Shown here: piece after piece, positions 55,396-64,000 of the stretch
How the letters are laid out: each line of letters opens with the position of its first letter
How positions within the stretch are numbered: the first letter of the stretch is position 1
Assembly: GCA_020002185.1 (NCBI GenBank)
Contig: CM034536.1
Coordinates: 7,012,917-7,076,916 of the forward strand
Direction: 5' to 3'
DNA: 64,000 bases
From: Paraescarpia echinospica
Lineage: Eukaryota > Annelida > Polychaeta > Sabellida > Siboglinidae
The notes under the pieces: model-generated
What the model was told of the DNA's origin: nothing
Databases searched by the model: none
The model's input: the letters and a program-made list of their open reading frames with translations, nothing else
Made by a program: the position numbers and the translations under genes

Positions 55396-56395
55396 NNNNN
55401 NNNNNNNNNNNNNNNNNNNNNNNNNNNNNNNNNNNNNNNNNNNNNNNNNNNNNNNNNNNNNNNNNNNNNNNNNNNNNNNNNNNNNNNNNNNNNNNNNNNN
55501 NNNNNNNNNNNNNNNNNNNNNNNNNNNNNNNNNNNNNNNNNNNNNNNNNNNNNNNNNNNNNNNNNNNNNNNNNNNNNNNNNNNNNNNNNNNNNNNNNNNN
55601 NNNNNNNNNNNNNNNNNNNNNNNNNNNNNNNNNNNNNNNNNNNNNNNNNNNNNNNNNNNNNNNNNNNNNNNNNNNNNNNNNNNNNNNNNNNNNNNNNNNN
55701 NNNNNNNNNNNNNNNNNNNNNNNNNNNNNNNNNNNNNNNNNNNNNNNNNNNNNNNNNNNNNNNNNNNNNNNNNNNNNNNNNNNNNNNNNNNNNNNNNNNN
55801 NNNNNNNNNNNNNNNNNNNNNNNNNNNNNNNNNNNNNNNNNNNNNNNNNNNNNNNNNNNNNNNNNNNNNNNNNNNNNNNNNNNNNNNNNNNNNNNNNNNN
55901 NNNNNNNNNNNNNNNNNNNNNNNNNNNNNNNNNNNNNNNNNNNNNNNNNNNNNNNNNNNNNNNNNNNNNNNNNNNNNNNNNNNNNNNNNNNNNNNNNNNN
56001 NNNNNNNNNNNNNNNNNNNNNNNNNNNNNNNNNNNNNNNNNNNNNNNNNNNNNNNNNNNNNNNNNNNNNNNNNNNNNNNNNNNNNNNNNNNNNNNNNNNN
56101 NNNNNNNNNNNNNNNNNNNNNNNNNNNNNNNNNNNNNNNNNNNNNNNNNNNNNNNNNNNNNNNNNNNNNNNNNNNNNNNNNNNNNNNNNNNNNNNNNNNN
56201 NNNNNNNNNNNNNNNNNNNNNNNNNNNNNNNNNNNNNNNNNNNNNNNNNNNNNNNNNNNNNNNNNNNNNNNNNNNNNNNNNNNNNNNNNNNNNNNNNNNN
56301 NNNNNNNNNNNNNNNNNNNNNNNNNNNNNNNNNNNNNNNNNNNNNNNNNNNNNNNNNNNNNNNNNNNNNNNNNNNNNNNNNNNNNNNNNNNNNNN
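55396..56395. other. Assembly gap (exactly 1000 N)
   Basis: A round-number gap, so its real size is unknown. The left side is LINE-Z and the right side starts within the 51-bp array. ORFs of X residues across it are meaningless. Confidence 0.99.
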
Positions 56396-57830
56396 ACATA
56401 TCACATACTGACCACACACAGCAACATGTATATTGGTAAGTCTTATACATATGTCATACTGACCACACACAGCAACATGTATATTGGTAAGTCTTATACA
56501 TATCACATACTGACCACACACAGCAACATGTATATTGGTAAGTATTATACATATCACATACTGACCACACAAAGCAACATGTATATTGGTAAGTCTTATA
56601 CATATCACATACTGACCACACACAGCAACATGTATATTGGTAAGTCTTATACATATGTCATACTGACCACACACAGCAACATGTATATTGGTAAGTCTTA
56701 TACATATCACATACTGACCACACACAGCAACATGTATATTGGTAAGTCTTACACATATCTCATACTGACCACACACAGCAACATGTATATTGGTAAGTCT
56801 TACACATATCTCATACTGACCACACAACAACATGTATATTTGTAAGTCTTACACATATCTCATACTGACCACACATCAACATGTATATTGGTAAGTCTTA
56901 CACATATCTCATACTGACCACACACGGCAACATGTATATTGGTAAGTCTTATACATATCTCATACTGACCACACACAGCAACATGTATATTGGTAAGTCT
57001 TATACATATCTCATACTGACCACACACAGCAACATGTATATTGGTAAGTCTTACACATATCTCATACTGACCACACACGGCAACATGTATATTGGTAAGT
57101 CTTACACATATCTCATACTGACCACACAGCAACATGTATATTGGTAAGTCTTACACATATCTCATACTGACCACACAACAACATGTATATTGGTAAGTCT
57201 TACACGTATCTCATACTGACCACACAGCAACATGTATATTGGTAAGTCTTACACATATCTCATACTGACCACACACGGCAACATGTATATTGGTAAGTCT
57301 TACACATATCTCATACTGACCACACACAGCAACATGTATATTGGTAAGTCTTACACATATCTCATACTGAACACACATGGCAACATGTATATTGGTAAGT
57401 CTTACACATATCTCATACTGAACACACATGGCAACATGTACATTGGTAAGTCTTATACATATCTCATACTGAACACGCACGGCAACATGTATATTGGTAA
57501 GTCTTATACATATCTCATACTGAACACACACGTCTTACACATATCTCATACTGACCACACACAGCAACATGTATATTGGTAAGTCTTATACATATCTCAT
57601 ACTGACCACACACAGCAACATGTATATTGGTAAGTCTTATACATATCACATACTGACCACACACAGCAACATGTATATTGGTAAGTCTTATACATATCAC
57701 ATACTGACCACACACGGCAACATGTATATTGGTAAGTCTTATACATATCACATACTGACCACACACGGCAACATGTATATTGGTAAGTCTTATACATATC
57801 ACATACTGAACACACAAAGCAACATAATAA
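56396..57830. repeat. 51-bp tandem array (about 28 units)
   Basis: Unit TCTTATACATATCACATACT, then GACCACACACAGCAACATGT and ATATTGGTAAG. Length 51 keeps both strands open (17-residue period). One truncated unit near 57531. The array probably caused the gap. Confidence 0.95.
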
Positions 57831-58486
57831 TTGATGTATCCACTATGTTGCGGTTTTGCTTACATCACAATTAAATTTTGCACGTAACCTCCGTCAAGCT
57901 TTGCTTATCAACAGTGTTGTTAATGGTTATATATATATGTGAATTACATTACTATTGCTGCATGACATCTCATAAATCAATCATTCCCGCATACAGTTGT
58001 CACTTTAAGAACTTTGCCTTATGTTTTTGCCTTAAAGAAACACTTTTGTGACCAGCATTTCAACAAGATATTCAACAGAATGTCCGAACCCACCACGTTT
58101 TCTGAATACTTGGCTGAGGTTTTGTTAGGCAACAGATCACATACGTGATGAATAGGGTAATTGAATCGTGTTCGGCCAGTGTTGCCAGAGGGTTGACAGT
58201 GGTTGTTATGCTTCAGGCGGCATGCCTAACCTGGACGGCATGACATTTTGTCAGCTTTATTACTTTTATTAACAGAAATGTAACCAATTAAAATTATAGA
58301 TCTCAGCTGGTTGATACTTGATTTGAAACTTATTAACAGAACAAGTAAAACAAGAACAAGAAAGTTTATTTATAATATTATTATTTAAAGTTGATACTTG
58401 ATTTGAAACAAAAGTACAGTTTTGTTGTCATCTGGCTGGAAAATGTGTATGATAAACAATCTATTATATTACTGATGAAATTATAG
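57831..58486. other. Apparently unique sequence, possible exon
   Basis: No repeat recognised. A frame at 57996-58148 (VVTLRTLPYVFALKKHFCDQ, HFNKIFNRMSEPTTFSEYLA) after a CATACAG acceptor-like site looks protein-like but is not identified. Confidence 0.3.
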
Positions 58487-58623
58487 AAGTATCGGAAATC
58501 GTGAAAAGTGCCAAAGAAAATGTCATGAAGGTTGATGCCTATGCAGCAGGAGGGGAGATGTTGGAGTATTGGTTGGTTGGTTCTGCTGGGCCTGATGCTG
58601 TAATAGGAAATGCTGAAGAGTAG
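58487..58623 (+). CDS. Possible terminal coding exon of an unidentified gene
   Basis: After an acceptor-like ATTATAG the frame reads VSEIVKSAKENVMKVDAYAA and GGEMLEYWLVGSAGPDAVIG, then NAEE and a stop at 58621-58623. The composition is that of a real globular C-terminus, and no transposon motif is seen. The long downstream stretch without repeats (to about 60490) would be its 3' UTR, with AATAAA at 59861-59866. The family is not recognised and the upstream exons would lie in or beyond the gap or array. Confidence 0.4.
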
Positions 58624-60494
58624 ATATTGACTTAGGCAGCGGAGACAAGTCAACCAAAGGAAAACAAAAAATGTATTTTCAATGTTGCCAACAGAATCTA
58701 GACACTGTAAACTTGTGTGTAGCTACAGTGATATGAAATGTGTAGATCAGGTATATGTGAAATAGAAGGTTAACTAATGTTTCAATGAATTGTACCACTA
58801 GCCTGTAGATATGAATTCTTTGTAATTTTACTTTATTTGTTAACATTTTCTAGCAGTAAAATGTCCTTGAATGTTGAAGGGCAGATTCACAAAGAGATGT
58901 TAATATGATGGAGAGAATGTAATTATGTGCAATCATACCACTAGATCATGCCAACAGAAGTCATGGTCAGATACAAAGTATTTATTGAGCGCAAATGCCA
59001 AATATGCCAAACACTTACTGAATATTTTCCACACAGAAACAGATTTGTAGAGGAAAGAAATCTTGTGATGCATTTCATTAGAATGTGCAACATTTCACAT
59101 GTCCCATGCCTGCTTTTGTAATTTTGTAGAGTTGGATGAACCATGTGTGGTTTAATGATATCTATGTTCAAAATACAACATTGTTGCCTTATATTTTAGA
59201 TGCCAGTATGTTATAATGAAAACGTTAGGTTTTTGTAGTAAATTATTTAAAGATTTATCGACATGCTCGTCTAGCTGTGGATATCTGACCTGTTGAAAAC
59301 TGGATGCTCATTGGTTCCAAGATGACCACAGTTTATGGTGTGTAGATCTACATTTAGCTGGGTAATGTTGGGTTTTTGTTACTATTGGGGGTAATAAGCT
59401 TCACACGATTCAAGTATGTATACTATCAATAGTAACTTGTGTATTATTTATTTTTATATAAAGGAACACAAGAAGAAAATTATTTTGTTTGTTACTTGAA
59501 CGTCTTTGAAATGTTTGACATTCATTAACACTGTCTCTTCAAACTTATTTAAAAAGTCAAGGTCGCTATAACAGTACAGACATTACTAACCATGTATAGT
59601 TGAATATCATACACCTTTATGATCAACACATCAAGAACTGGCATTACGTTAGTTGAGCAAAGAGCAAGCCGATTCATACTTTAAAATAAATCCAGATAAG
59701 TGAAAACAAAAACACTACTTGCTCATTACCTCTGATCATGGGACAAAGAAAAAGAGAATTGCCTGTTTTAATAGACATGTTTGTCTGAAAATATTGTTGT
59801 CACACTGATTACCAATGCCTAGTATTATTCAGCATGTGTGTACATGGTCACAGATGTGTCAATAAATTTGTTACAAAATGTCTTGTTATGGCAAGTGTTC
59901 ATATGATATTGTGGAACCCTGATAATCTAGAAACCATAACACCAGGACATAATATACCTTGCAATATGCACAATTAATTTTTGTCAAAATTCTGAAAAAT
60001 GCATTAGTGATTAACGTTTATACTGTATGAAGCATGTCAGTTAAAATTGCACAACCAACAAAAGTACCTGGTAAAAACAGTTCGGTATTATCCAACATTT
60101 TGCAAACTACATTTCAAATTGGCAAAATTAACTATTCCATTACAGCAGCACCCATCCTTGGCAAACACCCCAGAAAATATATGTATCGGCAGTATAGCTG
60201 CTCATACCAGAGTACAGTTTTAGTTGTCGAACATTAGCATGTGGTCGCCTACTGATGTCTCTGTAGATACCTTGCAAGTTGGCTCCTTTCCTCCAGCCAT
60301 CTGTTTACTACATAGCTCATAGACAACATTTGCATCACATGTTGGTGTGCTATGATATATTTATACAACTGGGTGATGTTGGGGGTGAAAGTAGAAGTAT
60401 TTCCTTGTTGATGTGTTTTCTCTGTGAATTAAAAATACTCTGCCATTGTCATGTAATATGTGGCATGCTAATTTGCTGTGCTATTTCCAATAGT
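58624..60494 (+). other. Candidate 3' UTR and flank
   Basis: No gene, repeat or transposon recognised over 1.8 kb, which is unusual in this window. AATAAA at 59861 is a possible poly(A) signal. Confidence 0.35.
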
Positions 60495-60740
60495 TCTCCC
60501 AACCCAATCACATGTTAGGGTGAGATACAACTCATTCACCCCTTCCTCCAGTCTACCTTCATCTAGTCCCTCCTTCCAACCCTGTCACATGTCAAAGTCA
60601 GATACAACTCGTTCACCCCTTCCTCCATTCTCCCTTCCTCTACACCCCTCCTCCCAACCCTGTCACATGTCAGGGTCAGATACAACTCATTCACTCCTTC
60701 CTCCAGTCTCCCTTCCACTACACCCCTCCTCCCAACCGTA
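60495..60740. repeat. 78-bp array, left (about 3 units)
   Basis: Units with CCCTGTCACATGTCAGGGTC, AGATACAACTCATTCACC and CTTCCTCCAGTCTCCCTTCC. Inverted relative to 62885-63240. Confidence 0.9.
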
Positions 60741-60915
60741 CCATTCTCTTCGTATTGTTCCGGGCTCTCTCCCCACACACCTTTCTTCCATTCCCCACAA
60801 TCTGTCCTTGTAAAGATGACTAGACATTGCGCCTGTCGTGGCACAAATACTTAGTAAGCACACAATTCGACAGATGGCAGCATTGCATTTTCAGTTTCCT
60901 TATGTAAGGTGCTTC
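60741..60915. other. Spacer between the arrays
   Basis: Non-repeated; nothing recognised. Confidence 0.4.
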
Positions 60916-62720
60916 CGTGGTGAGGAGAGACATGGAGGTGACAGATGTTGTGGAGGAAGACGCAGTAGACAAGGCGTCATGGTGAGGAGAGACATGGAGG
61001 TGACAGATGTTGTGAAGGAGGACATAATAGACAGGGCGTCATGGTCAGGAGAGACATGGAGGTGACAGATGTTGTGGAGGATGACGCAGTAGACAGGGCG
61101 TCATGGTGAGGAGAGACATGGAGGTGACAGATGTTGTGAAGGAGGACATAATAGACAGGGCGTCATGGTCAGGAGAGACATGGAGGTGACAGATGTTGTG
61201 GAGGATGACGCAGTAGACAGGGCGTCATGGTGAGGAGAGACATGGAGGTGACAGATGTTGTGAAGGAGGACATAATAGACAGGGCGTCATGGTCAGGAGA
61301 GACATGGAGGTGACAGATGTTGTGGAGGATGACGCAGTAGACAGGGTGTCATGGTGAGGAGAGACATGGAGGTGACAGATGTTGTGAAGGAGGACATAAT
61401 AGACAGGGCGTCATGGTCAGGAGAGACATGGAGGTGACAGATGTTGTGGAGGATGACGCAGTAGACAGGGCATCATAGTGAGGAGAGACATGGAGGTCAC
61501 AGATGTTGTGAAGGAGGACGCAATAGACAGGGCGTCATGGTCAGGAGAGACATGGAGGTCACATAGATTGTGTAGGAGGACGCAATAGACAGGGCGTCAT
61601 GGTGAGGAGAGACATGAAGGAGACAGAGATTGTGGGGGATGACGCAATAGACAGGGCGTTATGGCCAGTAGAGACATGCAGGTCACAGAGGTTGTGGAAG
61701 AGGATGTAATGGACAGGGCGTCGTGGTGAGGATAGACATGGATATGACAGATGTTGTGGAGGAGGACGCAATGGACAGGACGTCGTGGTGCGGAGATACA
61801 TGGAGGTGATAGATATTATGGAGGAGGACACAATAGACAGGGCGTCATGGTCAGGAGAGACATGGAGGATTAGAAATGTTGTGGAAGAGGACGCAATAGA
61901 CGGCGTCGTAGTCAGGAGATACATGAAGGAGACAGAGATTGTAGGGGATGACGCAATAGACAGAGCGTCATGGCCAGTAGAGACATGCAGGTCACAGAGG
62001 TTGTGAAAGAAGACGCAATAGACTGGGTGTCGTGGTCAGGAGAGACATGAAGGTCACACGGATTGTGGAGGAGGACGCAATAGACAGGTCGTCATGGGGA
62101 GGAGAGGCACGGAGGAGACAGGGATTGTGGACGATGACGCAATAGACAGTGCGTCGTTGTGAGGAGAGACATGGAGGTGACAGAGGTTGTGGAGGAGGAC
62201 GGAATGGAGAGGAAGTCGTGGTAAAGAGAAACACGTAGGTGGCAGAAGTTGTGGAGGAGGACACAATGGACAAGGCTTTGTGGCGAGGGTAGAAATGGAG
62301 GTGACAGAGGTTTTGGAGGAGGACGCAATGGACAAGGCGTCGTGGTGAGGAGAGACATGGGGGTGACAGAGTATGTGGATGAGGACGGAATTGACAGGGC
62401 GTCGTAGTGAGGAGTGACATGGAGGTGACACATATTATGGAGGAGGAAGCAATGGACACGGCCTCGTGGTGAGGAGAGACATGGGGATGACAGAGGTTGT
62501 GTAGGAGGACGCATTGGACCGGGCGTCATGATGAGGAGAGACATGGAGGAGACAGAGTTTGTGGAGGAATACTCAATGGACAGGACGTCGTGGTGAGGAG
62601 AGACATGGAGGAGACATAGGTTGTGGATGAGGACGCAATGGACAATGCGTCGTGGTGAGGAGAGACATGGAGGTGACAGAGATGGTGGAGGAGGACGTAG
62701 TGGACAGTGCGTCCAGTCGG
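60916..62720. repeat. 62-bp array (about 29 units) with two-unit higher order
   Basis: Unit GAGAGACATGGAGGTGACAG then ATGTTGTGGAGGAGGACGCA and ATAGACAGGGCGTCATGG. Between about 60960 and 61500 two unit types alternate (GGATGACGCAGTAGAC and GGAGGACATAATAGAC), a 124-bp higher-order repeat. The plus strand is purine-rich. ORFs on both strands are artefacts. Confidence 0.94.
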
Positions 62721-62884
62721 GTGAGGATACAAGCGGCCAGGACGTCGCAACTGACCAAACCAAAAATTTGGTTTCACGTTTTTTTACAGTCAGTATTGTT
62801 TCAAAGCTTTTTAATGGTGACGTTTCAATTACTTTCACCTGCATTCACCAAACTGACTCCACTGGGTGGCGAAACTGTTCATCC
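62721..62884. other. Spacer between the arrays
   Basis: Non-repeated; nothing recognised. Confidence 0.4.
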
Positions 62885-63240
62885 TCGAGGATGAAGGGGT
62901 GAATGAGTTGTATCTGATCCTAACATGTGATAAGGTTGGGAGGAGGAGTGTAGATGAAAGGAGAATGGAGGAAGGGGTGAATTAGTTGTATCTGACCCTA
63001 ACATGTGATAAGGTTGGGAGGAGGGGAATAGAGGAAGGGAGACTGAAGGAAGGGTTGAACGAGTTGTATCAGACCCTGACATGTGACAGGGTTGTGATGA
63101 GGGGTGTAGAGGAAGGGAGAATGGAGGAAAGGGTGACTGAATTGTATCTGACCCTGACATGTGACAGGGTTGGGAGGAGGGGTGTAGAGGAAGGAAGACT
63201 GGAGGAAGGGGTGAATGAATTGTATCTGACCCTGACATGC
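62885..63240. repeat. 78-bp array, right (about 4.6 units, inverted)
   Basis: Mirror of 60495-60740: GGAAGGGGTGAATGAGTTGT, ATCTGACCCTGACATGTGAC, GGGTTGGGAGGAGGGG. Confidence 0.92.
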
Positions 63241-63419
63241 AGACTAACGTTGGTTCTATTGGAAAGTTTCGCCTTCGGGGTGAATCTGAAGGAAGGCCGT
63301 CAGGTCGTGCGCACGGAGGGTGTCAATGTATCGTTGTGGACTGAGGTCCCAATCAATAGCCACAACAAGAGTTCAATGATGTCTGGTCGTGTTCTATACA
63401 TTACATTGAGGCCACTCCA

Positions 63420-63770
63420 CTGGTCAATAGATGGCTGTGAATAAAAGACCCTGAAATACACTATCGAGAACTCTCGAGATAACAGCGAGGACGCCCACGG
63501 CGCCGTTTCCAGCCGGTGTTTTTTGTGTGGAATTGGTATAATAGAGCGGCAGGGTAGTTTGGTGCCATACATTGCAGGTGGCCGAACCATCGAAGGCGTC
63601 GCTGGGTGATGAGTATTGATGCATGCTTCTGACCGGTACGTTCCATGATCGTGTTATTGCTGATATTGACCTACTTTATGTTCGCGAGGCGTCGGAGGCT
63701 CTTCATGGCGAAAGCATCGATTTTCTTGGCAAGCATCGATTTTCTTGGCAGATCACGTCATCACGGGGCT
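63420..63770 (-). pseudogene. LINE C-terminal fragment
   Basis: On the minus strand: MKSLRRLANIK, then ISNNTIMERTGQKHASILIT, QRRLRWFGHLQCMAPNYPAA and KRRRGRPRC. It is the R-R-L-R-W-x-G-H block followed by G-R-P-R, as at the window start. One stop replaces the usual W. 5' truncated. Confidence 0.65.
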
Positions 63771-64000
63771 TGCTTAATTAATCAAGACTAGAAGAAAATG
63801 TTTGTAGTTCCAACAGATGACACCACTGCTACTAGCAGTCCACGGACAGCCGTCTCAGATCTGCTGAACTGGGATGAAACGTAAGAAAGTTCATTCCATC
63901 TATTTTCATACATAAAAGCCTGCTCAAAAGCGCTGTACACAATCAATAGAATAATCATGGACAGTAAAAACAAAGCATAAAAACGATGGCATGATAAAAA
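63771..64000. other. Window end, nothing recognised
   Basis: No supported feature. Confidence 0.3.

Noticed and set aside
55367..56845. 492-residue ORF across the gap
   Set aside because: Made of X residues from N bases, joined to array sequence.
56396..57874. Long ORFs MYIGKSYTYLILTTHSN and their mirror frames
   Set aside because: Products of the 51-bp repeat read in frame; equally open on both strands.
61559..62902. Pro/Ser-rich ORFs up to 250 residues
   Set aside because: Minus-strand reading of the 62-bp array; several frames are open at once, as expected from repeats.

Overview
The window is eukaryotic and looks like repeat-dense, mostly intergenic DNA from a marine invertebrate. The evidence is introns with GT/AG borders, no operons, several families of non-LTR retrotransposons, Penelope-like fragments, hAT- and Harbinger-like DNA transposons, tRNA-derived SINEs and long minisatellite arrays. 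The exact phylum cannot be fixed from sequence alone. The mix (CR1 with an esterase ORF1, RTE, Penelope, tRNA SINEs) suits a lophotrochozoan, cnidarian or cephalochordate.

Only one host gene is well supported: a two-exon piece (5' end missing) of a membrane-anchored, SAM-dependent methyltransferase-like protein on the minus strand (27251-29728). A possible terminal coding exon with a long 3' UTR lies at 58487-58623. Nearly everything else is mobile or tandemly repeated DNA, and little of it is intact.

Layout. 1-4110: 5'-truncated LINE fragments on the minus strand and microsatellites. 4902-10680: a 48-bp minisatellite, whose unit starts like a hAT terminal repeat, split by a near-complete CR1-like LINE (5197-10153). 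10664-11130: a hAT end and a SINE that carries a small inverted-repeat element. 11200-19895: an RTE-like LINE split by a second LINE (here LINE-X, 11832-18766), which is itself split by a probable solo LTR (12155-12715, inside ORF1) and a second CR1 copy (14708-17375, inside the endonuclease region). 20153-21667: an inverted repeat with arms of about 715 bp, each with a tRNA-like block. 21668-26940: decayed transposon pieces. 27251-31945: the methyltransferase gene and Penelope and LINE fragments. 33090-36425: a second LINE-X relative.

37807-51832 is the most unusual object: a foldback-like structure of about 14 kb. Its arms have a ~325-bp outer domain, nearly identical between arms, followed by three different satellites in mirrored order (A-B-C, centre, C'-B'-A'). 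The right arm is interrupted by a Harbinger-like element (43801-50124), which is interrupted by a third CR1 copy (46500-49808) flanked by a 5-bp target duplication. A further LINE with two ORFs (51833-55395) abuts the right end and runs into a 1000-N assembly gap. After the gap come a 51-bp array, a short stretch of apparently unique DNA, and a second, smaller structure at 60495-63240 in which 78-bp arrays in opposite orientation flank a 62-bp array.

The elements do not form a pathway. What the window records is a relative order of insertion events, readable from which element interrupts which.
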